Shown here: positions 26,652-35,094 of the stretch, piece by piece | How positions within the stretch are numbered: position 1 is the stretch's first letter | Layout of the letters: the number at the start of each line of letters is the position of its first letter | Source: Rhizobacter terrae | Lineage (GTDB): Bacteria > Pseudomonadota > Gammaproteobacteria > Burkholderiales > Burkholderiaceae_C | Reading direction: 5' to 3' | DNA: 64,000 bases | Assembly (NCBI RefSeq): GCF_003852895.1 | Contig: NZ_QUSW01000001.1 | Coordinates: 930,001-994,000, forward strand | Made by a program: the position numbers and the translations under genes | The notes under the pieces: model-generated | Told to the model about the DNA's origin: nothing | The model's database searches: none | Seen by the model: the letters and a program-made list of their open reading frames with translations, nothing else

Positions 26652-26953
26652 GTGCGCTCCCTGATGCGTTTCGAACGACTGTCCAGACCACCGCTCCGAC
26701 GGCTGAGTTCACAAGTCTGGCCTTGGATTGAGTCTAGCCTCGGATCTGAATGCGCGCGTACTAGGGGTGCCACTGTCTTGCCACCCGAGGCCCGTTCCGG
26801 GAGGCTCTGCGGCTCCTTCAGAAGCTGGCGCTCGAGTGCCCGCTGACGACGGCCGCCATCGGCCCGGTACCCAAGCTTGACGTCCGGATCCAGTCTGAAG
26901 CGAACAATTTCTCCGCGACACTGGAGCGCCGCTTCTGGCCCGACAAGCGCCAT
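26648..26953 (-). CDS. Possible small protein coupled to TcmP copy 2
   Basis: A 101-residue frame starting with ATG at 26953 after a G-rich AGGGGG stretch. Its TGA stop overlaps the TTG start of the TcmP gene (TTGA), the kind of junction seen in real operons. The translation (MALVGPEAALQCRG, GEIVRFRLDPDVKLGY) matches nothing I recognise and the C-terminal half is arginine-rich and of low quality. It could be a remnant or a chance frame. The call rests on the junction and the lack of any better candidate in this stretch. Confidence 0.3.
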   Translation of the reverse strand: MALVGPEAALQCRGEIVRFRLDPDVKLGYRADGGRRQRALERQLLKEPQSLPERASGGKTVAPLVRAHSDPRLDSIQGQTCELSRRSGGLDSRSKRIRERT

Positions 26954-27143
26954 TGCCCCCTGCCAGTTGGTCGCAAGGAACCATCAATCAGTCGGAAGCC
27001 TTCTTACCAATTCAATCATTGGATGCGGCCCTGGGGCAAATCCATTTACCTAGAGTTGAGGCTGCATAACCAGAGCACCTTGACAGTCGCTCCACAGACC
27101 GAGCCCACCGAACACCCCTAGAATCTCGCCTTCATCCACCCCG
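26954..27143. other. Gene-free spacer at the right edge of the accessory island
   Basis: This 190-bp stretch is visibly less GC-rich than the region beyond the tRNA. I see no coding signal, no integrase remnant and no copy of the tRNA 3' end that would mark an attachment site. It contains TTGACA at 27080-27085 and TAGAAT at 27119-27124; the latter is a fair -10 for the tRNA gene. Confidence 0.5.
27119..27124 (+). promoter_or_regulatory. Candidate -10 box for tRNA-Arg
   Basis: TAGAAT lies 20 bp before the 5' end of the tRNA, at the right distance for a short leader. No matching -35 is seen 17 bp upstream (the TTGACA at 27080 is 33 bp away), so this is weak. Confidence 0.3.
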
Positions 27144-27218
27144 CTCGCCGTAGTTCAATGGATAGAACGGCCGCCTCCTAAGCGGCAAATACAGGTTCGA
27201 TTCCTGTCGGCGGGACCA
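27144..27218 (+). tRNA. tRNA-Arg (anticodon CCT)
   Basis: A 75-nt cloverleaf with encoded CCA. Acceptor CTCGCCG pairs with CGGCGGG (one T-G wobble). The D-stem is GTTC/GAAC, the anticodon stem GCCGC/GCGGC with loop CTCCTAA giving anticodon CCT (27177-27179), and the T-arm is ACAGG-TTCGATT-CCTGT. It reads the rare Arg codon AGG. It sits at the border between the lower-GC island and the high-GC core region, but the island lies on its 5' side, and tRNA integration usually uses the 3' end. Confidence 0.95.
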
Positions 27219-27234
27219 TCCCACAGGCTGGCCA

Positions 27235-28872
<1,638 letters not shown>

Positions 28873-28918
28873 CGAAAGTCTCCTCACCCGAACCTCGGGT
28901 GGAGGCCTGGCTCGCTGT

Positions 28919-29698
28919 TCACGAACCCTGGATCACCACCATCTCCCTGTCGTTGGCCATTCGTCTCGCGGCTCGGCAGATGTCGAGGAAGTCCGCAGGA
29001 TGCAAGGACGCCCCGCCCACCAGCACGCCATCCACCCCCGGGCAGGCCATGATCGCCGCCGCATTGCGCGGGTTCACGCTGCCGCCGTAGAGCACGCGCA
29101 TCGCGCCCTGGTGCATGCCGGCCTGGAAGTGCAGCGTGCGTTCGATGAGCCCCAGCGTGTCGGCGATGACACCCGGTGCTGCGGCGTCGCCGCTGCCGAT
29201 GGACCACACCGGCTCGTAGGCCAGCACCACCGCGCTCAGTGCGCGGCCCAGCACCCGTGCCAGCGGCGCGAGCTGGCGCTTGAGCACGGTCGCCGTCTCG
29301 TTCGCATCGCGCTCGGCCGAGGTCTCGCCGATGCACACCACCGGCGTCATGCCCGCGGCCAGCACACGGTGCGCCTTCTCGGCCACCAGCGCGTCGGACT
29401 CGCCCAGCGCCACGCGCCGCTCGGAGTGACCGACGATCACGTAGCGCGCCCCCAGCCGTGCGATCAACTCGGCCGAGACCTCGCCGGTGTGCGCGCCGCC
29501 GGCATGCACCGAGCAGTCCTGCGCGCCCCAGCGCAGGGGCGAGGCCTGCAGTGCCGAATGGGCCGCCGGCAGCAGCGGGAAGGGCACGCACACGGCCGCA
29601 TCGCAGGCCAGGCCGTCGCGCTGCACGGCGTGCGCCAGGTCCCACAGGTCGGCCGGGCTGCCGTGCATCTTCCAGTTGCCGATGACGAGCTTGTTCAT
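28919..29698 (-). CDS. tpiA: Triosephosphate isomerase (operon-encoded copy)
   Basis: A 259-residue TIM barrel. The catalytic residues are present: Asn8 and Lys10 in IGNWKMHG, His91 in VIVGHSERR and Glu162 in LAYEPVWSIGSG; the phosphate loop is LYGGSVNPRNA with GVDGVLVGGASL. The usual KMNG is KMHG here, and the loop after the catalytic Glu reads SIGSGDAAAP. It interconverts dihydroxyacetone phosphate and glyceraldehyde 3-phosphate, which suits the DhaK/DhaL genes of the same operon. A related possibility is isomerisation of a tetrulose phosphate, as known for TIM-like EryH. A housekeeping tpiA probably exists elsewhere. Confidence 0.9.
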   Translation of the reverse strand: MNKLVIGNWKMHGSPADLWDLAHAVQRDGLACDAAVCVPFPLLPAAHSALQASPLRWGAQDCSVHAGGAHTGEVSAELIARLGARYVIVGHSERRVALGESDALVAEKAHRVLAAGMTPVVCIGETSAERDANETATVLKRQLAPLARVLGRALSAVVLAYEPVWSIGSGDAAAPGVIADTLGLIERTLHFQAGMHQGAMRVLYGGSVNPRNAAAIMACPGVDGVLVGGASLHPADFLDICRAARRMANDREMVVIQGS

Positions 29699-29700
29699 GC

Positions 29701-30849
29701 TCACTTGATGAACTTTCCGTTGCGCGAGAACACCGTGAGGTCCACCTGGGCCGGCGTGCGGCGGGTGCGTGCGTTCGAGTAGAAGCCGGCGACGAAGCCG
29801 CCGAAGTCGCGCGGCGCGCTGGCATCCAGCGCCTCGGCGAGCCGGGCCGGCGTGATCTCGTGGGCGCGGCGCAAGGCATCCACCAGCAGGTTCGCGGCCA
29901 GCCACGCCTCCATGCCCGCGAAGGATGGGTCGATCTTGCGGCGTGCGCAGAAGGCCTGGTAGTGGCGGCCGACCTGCGCCGAGGCCGTCCATGGGAAGGG
30001 CACGACCTGCGTCACCGAGATGCCCGTGGCCAAGGGGCCGAGCTGTTGCATCAAGGGTCCGCCACCGACTGTCGACAGCGTGTAGAAGAGACCGGTGTAG
30101 CCCACGCGCCGCACGGCTTCCACGAAGCGTGCGCTGGCCACGTAGTCCGACCCCAGCACGATGGCCTGCGGGTCGCGCACCAGCACCGACGACACCGCGC
30201 CCGGCAGGCTGTAGCGGCTGCCTTCATGGTCCACGCTGCTGATGGACGCGACCTGGCTGCCGCGCGCCTCGAAGGCAGCGATGAGCGCATCGCGCAGCTC
30301 CCAGCCCTGCGAGTTGTATTCGGACACCAGCGACACGCGCTGGATGCCGATCTGCCGCGTGTGCCGCGCGATGTAGTCGATCTCGTCCACATGCCCGGCG
30401 CGCAGGTTGTAGACCCACGGCAATGCGCCGGAGCGCAGCTCCTGCGAGCCGCTGACCGGGGCGATGTACGGCAGACCCTCCTCTGCCGCCCCTCTCGCCC
30501 CGGCCCGGTGGGCCCCCGCCCCCACGAAGCCGAACAGCGCGACCACGCGATGCTCGGCCGCGAGCAGCTTGACGTTGACCGCCGTGCGCTCCGGCCGGTC
30601 TTCATCATCGAGCGTGGTCAGCTCGATGTCGCGTCCGTTGATGCCGCCTTGCGCATTGACTTCAGCGAACACGGCCAGCGCCGTGTCGCGGAAGGCAATG
30701 CCCACCTGCGCGAGGGACCCGCTGATGGGCGCCGATTGCCCGAGGCGGATCGGCGACCTGTCACTGCTGATGGCCTGGCAGGCCACCGGCCACAGGGCCG
30801 GCGGCACCGCCGCCAACCCCATGCCAAACAACACATTGCGACGGTCCAT
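29701..30849 (-). CDS. LivK-type periplasmic binding protein (Peripla_BP_6), orphan
   Basis: A 382-residue branched-chain-amino-acid-type solute-binding protein. A signal sequence is present (MDRRNVLFGMGLAAVPPALW, with RR near the start, so Tat export is possible). The fold markers are IRLGQSAPISGSLAQVG, AEVNAQGGINGRDIEL and SRYSLPGAVSSVLVRDP. No matching LivHMGF permease or ATPase genes occur, and the operon's own transporter is of a different class with its own binding protein. It sits 3 bp before tpiA and 10 bp after dhaK. A role as a ligand sensor for the downstream histidine kinase is an attractive but untested idea. Confidence 0.87.
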   Translation of the reverse strand: MDRRNVLFGMGLAAVPPALWPVACQAISSDRSPIRLGQSAPISGSLAQVGIAFRDTALAVFAEVNAQGGINGRDIELTTLDDEDRPERTAVNVKLLAAEHRVVALFGFVGAGAHRAGARGAAEEGLPYIAPVSGSQELRSGALPWVYNLRAGHVDEIDYIARHTRQIGIQRVSLVSEYNSQGWELRDALIAAFEARGSQVASISSVDHEGSRYSLPGAVSSVLVRDPQAIVLGSDYVASARFVEAVRRVGYTGLFYTLSTVGGGPLMQQLGPLATGISVTQVVPFPWTASAQVGRHYQAFCARRKIDPSFAGMEAWLAANLLVDALRRAHEITPARLAEALDASAPRDFGGFVAGFYSNARTRRTPAQVDLTVFSRNGKFIK

Positions 30850-30859
30850 GGCCCGGCTC

Positions 30860-31843
30860 CTACCAATGCAGCGCCGCGGTGTGCACCGGCGCGTCCCACA
30901 ACGACTTCAGCTCTTCATCGAGCACCGTGACCGTGAGCGAGGCCCCGGCCATCTCCAACGACGTCGTGTAGTTGCCCACCAGCGAGCGCACCGGCTTGAA
31001 GCCCTGCGCACGCAGCTGCTCGGCGGCGCAGTGGTACAGCAGGTACAGCTCCATCTGCGGCGTGCCGCCGAAGCCGTTGACGTGCAGCAGCACTTCGCTG
31101 CCGCGCTCGGGCTTCAGGTCGCCGACGATGGCGCCCAGCAGGTCCTCGACGATGCGCGAGGCGGGCTTGATCTTCTCGCGGCGGCGGCCGGGCTCGCCGT
31201 GGATGCCCACGCCGACTTCGATCTCATCGTCGCCGATGTCGAAGGTGGCACGGCCGGCCGCCGGCACGGTGCAGCTGGTGAAGGCCACGCCCATCGATGC
31301 CGTGGCCGCGTTGACGCGGTCGCCCACCGCCTTGCATTCCATCAGCGTCGCGCCGCGCTCCGCGGCGGCGCCCACCATCTTCTCCACCATCAGCGTGCCG
31401 GCCACGCCGCGGCGGCCGGTGGTGTGCGTGGAGTTCTCCACCGCCACGTCGTCGTTGACGAGCACGGTGGCGTTCTCGATCTCCAGCATCTCGCTGGCCA
31501 TCTGGAAGTTCATGGAATCGCCGGCGTAGTTCTTCACGATGAATAGCACGCCACGGTCCGCATGCACCGCCTCGGCCGCGGCCAGCATCTGGTCGGGCGT
31601 GGGCGAGGTGAAGACCTGGCCCGGGCAGGCGGCGTCCAGCATGCCCCGGCCGACGAAGCCGGCGTGCAGCGGCTCATGCCCCGAGCCGCCGCCCGACAGC
31701 AGCGCCACCTTCTTGCTGGCGCGCTGGACCCGCGCGATGAACGTGGGCTCGAACTCGACGCGCAGCAGCTCCGGGTGGGCCGCCACCATGCCGCCCAGCG
31801 ATTCACGCATGACGGCATCGATCTCGTTGATGAACTTCTTCAT
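30860..31843 (-). CDS. dhaK: Dihydroxyacetone kinase subunit DhaK, copy 1
   Basis: A 327-residue DhaK. GGGSGHEPLH (51-60) and the substrate-binding His215 in GVGIHGEPG are present; the latter forms a hemiaminal with the ketone of dihydroxyacetone. The start ATG at 31843 overlaps the DhaL stop (ATGA). Separate DhaK and DhaL polypeptides are the arrangement of PEP-dependent kinases that need DhaM, but no dhaM is in the window. Relatives with this organisation also phosphorylate tetruloses such as erythrulose. A second DhaK is encoded at 39692. Confidence 0.92.
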   Translation of the reverse strand: MKKFINEIDAVMRESLGGMVAAHPELLRVEFEPTFIARVQRASKKVALLSGGGSGHEPLHAGFVGRGMLDAACPGQVFTSPTPDQMLAAAEAVHADRGVLFIVKNYAGDSMNFQMASEMLEIENATVLVNDDVAVENSTHTTGRRGVAGTLMVEKMVGAAAERGATLMECKAVGDRVNAATASMGVAFTSCTVPAAGRATFDIGDDEIEVGVGIHGEPGRRREKIKPASRIVEDLLGAIVGDLKPERGSEVLLHVNGFGGTPQMELYLLYHCAAEQLRAQGFKPVRSLVGNYTTSLEMAGASLTVTVLDEELKSLWDAPVHTAALHW

Positions 31844-32478
31844 ACCGTGACCTCCTGCAGAACGGTCTTGCACACAGCCCCGATGGCGACCTCGCAGGTC
31901 TTGCAACCCGGGTCGATGTGGCCCAGCGCGCGCTCGCCGAGGAAGTACGCGCGGCCCTTGGTGGCGATCATGTCTTTCGTGGCGAGCATGTTGCGTTGCG
32001 CCTCCTCGTGCATCTGCGCGCACAGCTCGGGCAGCCCGGCGCCTTCGTCCGTCATGCGAGAGAGCAGGCGCGAGGCGGGAATCAGCACGTCGAGCATCGT
32101 CTTCTCGCCCACGTCGGCCTTGCCGCGGCTCTTGATGGCCTCCACGCCGGCGGCGAAGGCCGTGGCGAACTGGCGGCGGTCGGGCTCGTCGATGCCCTCG
32201 AAGCTCTTGCCCATGGCGAGGAAGAAGCTGGAGATCAGCGGCCCGGAAGCGCCGCCGATGGTGCCCAGCAGCTTCAGGCCGATCTTCTGCAGCGCGATCG
32301 AGGGCGGCGCGTCCTGCAGGGATGGGCTCAGCGCGACCAGCACCTCGCAGCCGCGGCGCACGTTGATGAAGTGGTCGCCGTCGCCGATCGCGCGGTCCAG
32401 CGATTCGATCTCGGATTCGTGACTGAGGATGTCGTGCTGCACGGCAGCGATCGACGCGAGGATCAAGGCAGTGTTCAT
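31840..32478 (-). CDS. dhaL: Dihydroxyacetone kinase subunit DhaL
   Basis: A 212-residue all-helical DhaL. The nucleotide/Mg site LDRAIGDGDHF supplies the conserved aspartates. GTIGGASGPLISSFF and SRGKADVGEKTMLDVL are family hallmarks. It donates phosphate to the substrate held by DhaK; in the PTS type the bound ADP is re-phosphorylated by DhaM, in other types ATP exchanges. The usual GDGDHG or GDGDTG reads GDGDHF here. It overlaps dhaK by 4 bp and starts 13 bp after the ABC ATPase gene. Confidence 0.92.
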   Translation of the reverse strand: MNTALILASIAAVQHDILSHESEIESLDRAIGDGDHFINVRRGCEVLVALSPSLQDAPPSIALQKIGLKLLGTIGGASGPLISSFFLAMGKSFEGIDEPDRRQFATAFAAGVEAIKSRGKADVGEKTMLDVLIPASRLLSRMTDEGAGLPELCAQMHEEAQRNMLATKDMIATKGRAYFLGERALGHIDPGCKTCEVAIGAVCKTVLQEVTV

Positions 32479-32491
32479 TCAGTAACTCCCA

Positions 32492-33502
32492 TCAAACAGG
32501 CAAGCGCTGGCCCGATGCGTCGAAGAACAGGCAACGATCGGGCGGAAAGGAAAGGCGCACCGGCGCGCCGGGATGCAGTGCCTGGTCCATGCGCGTGTGG
32601 GCGCGGACCTCCACGCCGGAGCGCTCGGCCACCACCAGGTGCTTGACCAGCGAGCACTCGATGACGTCGAAGTGCGAGGGGCCGTTGCCCGCGCCCACCG
32701 CCACGTCTTCGGGACGGATGGCCACGTGCGTGGCCCGCGGCGGCCCGCTGCCCTCGAACCATTCGGCCGGCAGCACATTGATGGCCGGCGCACCCAGCCG
32801 CTGCGCGACGTGCAGCGACTGCGGGTCTTCGTAGACCTGCAGCGGCGTGCCCACCTGCTGGATGCGGCCGTGCTCGAGGATGGCGATGCGGTCGGCGAGC
32901 GTGGTGGCCTCGACCTGGTCGTGCGTCACGTACAGGACGGTGGCGCCGCTCTGGCGCTGCAGGCGCTTGAGCTCGACGCGCAACTCCTCGCGCAGTTGGG
33001 CATCCAGCGAAGACAGCGGCTCGTCCATGAGGAACACCCGCGGCTCGCGCACCAGCGCCCGGCCGATGGCCACACGCTGCATCTCCCCGCCGGACAGCGC
33101 CGTCGCCTTGCGGTGCAGCTTGTTCTCGATGTGCAGCGTCTGCGCGACGCGCTCCACGCGCTGCTTGATCTCAGCGGGGGGCGTGCGACGCATCGGCGAG
33201 CGCAGCGGAAAGGCGATGTTGTCGAACACCGTGAGGTGCGGGTACAGCGAGTACTGCTGGAACACGAAGGCGCAATCGCGCTGCGCGGGCGGCATGTCGG
33301 TGATGTCTTCACCGTTCATCAGCACCCGCCCCTCGTCGGGCCGCTCGATGCCGGCCACCAGCCGCAGCGTGGTGGTCTTGCCTGCGCCGCTCGGGCCCAG
33401 CAGCACGAAGAACTCGCCGTCTTGCACATCCAGCTGGAGGTCGTCGACCGCGGTGACCGGGCCGAAGCGCTTGGTGACGCCTGACAATGAAATGCTAGCC
33501 AT
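32492..33502 (-). CDS. CUT1-type ABC transporter ATP-binding protein (second ATPase)
   Basis: A 336-residue MalK/UgpC-like ATPase: Walker A GPSGAGKTTT, Q-loop FVFQQYSLYPH, a signature LSGGEMQRVAIGRA, Walker B VFLMDEPLSSLDA, switch His in VTHDQVEA, then a C-terminal TOBE/OB regulatory domain (about 235-336). Its start overlaps the end of the first ATPase gene by 8 bp. Two different ATPases in one operon imply a heterodimeric motor, as in the known glycerol transporter GlpS/GlpT. It energises import through the two permeases upstream. Confidence 0.92.
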   Translation of the reverse strand: MASISLSGVTKRFGPVTAVDDLQLDVQDGEFFVLLGPSGAGKTTTLRLVAGIERPDEGRVLMNGEDITDMPPAQRDCAFVFQQYSLYPHLTVFDNIAFPLRSPMRRTPPAEIKQRVERVAQTLHIENKLHRKATALSGGEMQRVAIGRALVREPRVFLMDEPLSSLDAQLREELRVELKRLQRQSGATVLYVTHDQVEATTLADRIAILEHGRIQQVGTPLQVYEDPQSLHVAQRLGAPAINVLPAEWFEGSGPPRATHVAIRPEDVAVGAGNGPSHFDVIECSLVKHLVVAERSGVEVRAHTRMDQALHPGAPVRLSFPPDRCLFFDASGQRLPV

Positions 33503-34601
33503 GGCACATGCTCGGCTTGTGGGTGGAGGTGGTGATGCTGGGCAGCAGGCGTTCGGTGGTGGCGTCGAACAGCACGACGCGCTGCGTGTCGAAGCCCAGG
33601 CCCACGGCATCGCCTGCCTTGGGTTTCATGCTCTTGTCGACGACCGCCTTCAAGGAACCGGCCGAACTCGTGAGCTCGGCGATCCAGTGCGAGCCGAAGT
33701 ACTCGACGTGCTGGACCTGCGCATCGAGCCCGGAGCCCGGCGCTCCGAGGTGGACGTGCTCCGGCCGCACGCCCAGCAGCGCACTGCCGGCCGCGGCTTC
33801 GATCATCGGCACATCCACCGACTGCCCATCCAGCGCCACGCGCTTCATGCCCGCGGACACCGCCCCGTTGACCTTAAGCAGGTTCATCGGCGGCCGCCCG
33901 ATGAAGCGCGCCACGAACACGCAACTCGGAAAGTTGTAGATGCCCTGCGGATCGTCCGCCTGAAGGATCTCGCCCTGGTTCATGACGACGATGTGGTCAG
34001 CCAGCGCCATCGCCTCGTTCTGGTCATGCGTGACGAACACGGTGGTCGTCTTGAGCTTCTCGTGCAGCTTGCGCAGCTCCACGCACATCAGCTCGCGAAA
34101 CTCGGCATCGAGCGTGCCCAGCGGCTCATCCATGAGGAACGCCTTGGGCTGCCGAACGATGGCACGACCCAGCGCCACACGTTGCCGATCGCCACCTGCC
34201 AGGCCACCCACGCGAGACCCGAGCAGATGCTCAATCCGCAGAATGCCCGCCACTTCCTTGATGCGCCGATCAATCTCCACCCGAGGCAACCGCTCATTGC
34301 GAAGCGGAAACTCCAGGTTGTCCCGAACGCCCATGTGCGGGTACAACGCAAACAACTGGAACACCATCGCGATGTCCCGCTCGCGAGGCCGACGGTAGGT
34401 CACATCCTCACCATCGAGCAGGATCTGCCCATCGGTCGGAAACTCCAGTCCGGCCACCATGCGAAGCGTCGTGGTCTTGCCGCAGCCCGAGGGCCCCAGC
34501 AGCACGACGAACTTGCCGTCTTCAAGCAGCAGCGACGAGTTCTTCACCGCGGTGAAGTCCGCGAATCGCTTCTGCAGGTTTTGGATTCGGATCTCGGCCA
34601 T
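33495..34601 (-). CDS. CUT1-type ABC transporter ATP-binding protein (first ATPase, variant signature)
   Basis: A 368-residue MalK-like ATPase with Walker A GPSGCGKTTT, Q-loop MVFQLFALYPH, Walker B FLMDEPLGTLDA and switch His in VTHDQNEA, then a TOBE domain. The ABC signature LSGGQ reads LAGGD (GGLAGGDRQRVALGRA), so one composite ATP site in the heterodimer with the other ATPase may be weaker. A gap of 325 bp, filled by repeats, separates its start from the preceding operon gene, breaking the otherwise tight spacing. The ATG at 34601 begins MAEIRIQNL. Confidence 0.92.
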   Translation of the reverse strand: MAEIRIQNLQKRFADFTAVKNSSLLLEDGKFVVLLGPSGCGKTTTLRMVAGLEFPTDGQILLDGEDVTYRRPRERDIAMVFQLFALYPHMGVRDNLEFPLRNERLPRVEIDRRIKEVAGILRIEHLLGSRVGGLAGGDRQRVALGRAIVRQPKAFLMDEPLGTLDAEFRELMCVELRKLHEKLKTTTVFVTHDQNEAMALADHIVVMNQGEILQADDPQGIYNFPSCVFVARFIGRPPMNLLKVNGAVSAGMKRVALDGQSVDVPMIEAAAGSALLGVRPEHVHLGAPGSGLDAQVQHVEYFGSHWIAELTSSAGSLKAVVDKSMKPKAGDAVGLGFDTQRVVLFDATTERLLPSITTSTHKPSMCHG

Positions 34602-34637
34602 GGTTCATTGGCCTCCTGGACGATTGGTGGGTGCAGA

Positions 34638-34729
34638 GAGCGGCTGGCGGCCGACTCCGCTCATGTCCCCCGGACTGGGCTGCGCCCAGTCCTCCTCCTT
34701 TACTTCGCTACGTCGGCCACCAGCCGCTC
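34638..34729 (+). repeat. Dispersed structured repeat, copy C1
   Basis: The core (34655-34712) reads CTCCGCTCATGTCCCCCGG, then a hairpin ACTGGGC-TGC-GCCCAGT, then CCTCCTCCTTTACTTCGC ending TACG. Flanking arms 34638-34654 and 34713-34729 are reverse complements with one mismatch. The same core occurs inverted at 34801-34860 and directly at 51883-51940. It lies inside the ABC transporter operon, between the small membrane protein gene and the first ATPase gene. Confidence 0.82.
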
Positions 34730-34776
34730 TTTGCAAACACCCCCGTGCCGCACCATCGCCGCGAACACCTGGTGCA

Positions 34777-34884
34777 GGAACGGGTGGGCGGGGCGTGCTG
34801 CGTAGCGAAGTAAAGGAGGAGAGGCCGGCCGCAGGCCGGACTCGGGGGACATGAGCGGAGCAGCACGCCCCGCCCGCCCGTTCC
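34777..34884 (-). repeat. Dispersed structured repeat, copy C2 (inverted)
   Basis: Arms 34777-34800 and 34861-34884 are reverse complements over 24 nt with one mismatch. The core 34801-34860 is the inverted form of copy C1, with inner hairpin CCGGCC-TGC-GGCCGG. C1 and C2 face each other across about 90 bp, so the whole gap can fold into a larger structure. Apart from these repeats the 34602-34926 gap holds nothing I can recognise. Confidence 0.82.
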
Positions 34885-34926
34885 CGCGAAAAACGAAAGC
34901 TCGGTACAGCGAAGTAGTTCATGACA

Positions 34927-35094
34927 TCAGTGAGGCAACTTGCCAGCGATCGAATACCCGACGACACCAGCCAACAGCACAGTGAAGGCATAGCTGAAGA
35001 CATCGATGGACCAGGGCTGCATCAGCATCACCAGCCCAAGCCCGATGAGCCCAGTGGTGACGCGCTCCCAGGGAGTCCGGCGGAAGAACTTCAT
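34927..35094 (-). CDS. Small membrane protein of the ABC transporter operon
   Basis: A 55-residue protein with two predicted membrane segments (TTGLIGLGLVMLMQPW and FSYAFTVLLAGVVGYSIAG) and a basic N-terminus MKFFRRTPWERV. Its ATG overlaps the stop of the permease gene (ATGA), which strongly supports it as real. Small membrane proteins occur in some polyol transporter operons, but this one does not match the DUF2160 type I know from glycerol operons. It may be an accessory subunit. It is followed by the repeat block. Confidence 0.75.
   Translation of the reverse strand: MKFFRRTPWERVTTGLIGLGLVMLMQPWSIDVFSYAFTVLLAGVVGYSIAGKLPH

Noticed and set aside
27080-27085. TTGACA as the -35 of the tRNA-Arg promoter
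   Set aside because: It is 33 bp from the only fair -10 (27119), about twice the workable spacing.
27144-27218. tRNA-Arg as the attachment site of the accessory island
   Set aside because: The island lies on the 5' side of the tRNA, no repeat of its 3' end is visible near 19.8-20.0 kb, and no integrase gene is present. The position may be coincidental.
28919-29992. A longer tpiA frame beginning about 100 codons upstream
   Set aside because: The extra part is the binding-protein gene read in another frame. The true enzyme begins at MNKLVIGNWK (29698).
34605-35003. Frames of about 130 codons across the repeats in the ABC operon gap
   Set aside because: Translation follows repeat sequence (a recurring VKEE-like piece), so they are repeat-derived, not genes.
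34927-35094. Assigning the small membrane protein to DUF2160 of glycerol ABC operons
   Set aside because: It has only 55 residues and lacks the WMAWT-type start I associate with that family, so it is left unassigned and the transporter is not named glpSTPQV.
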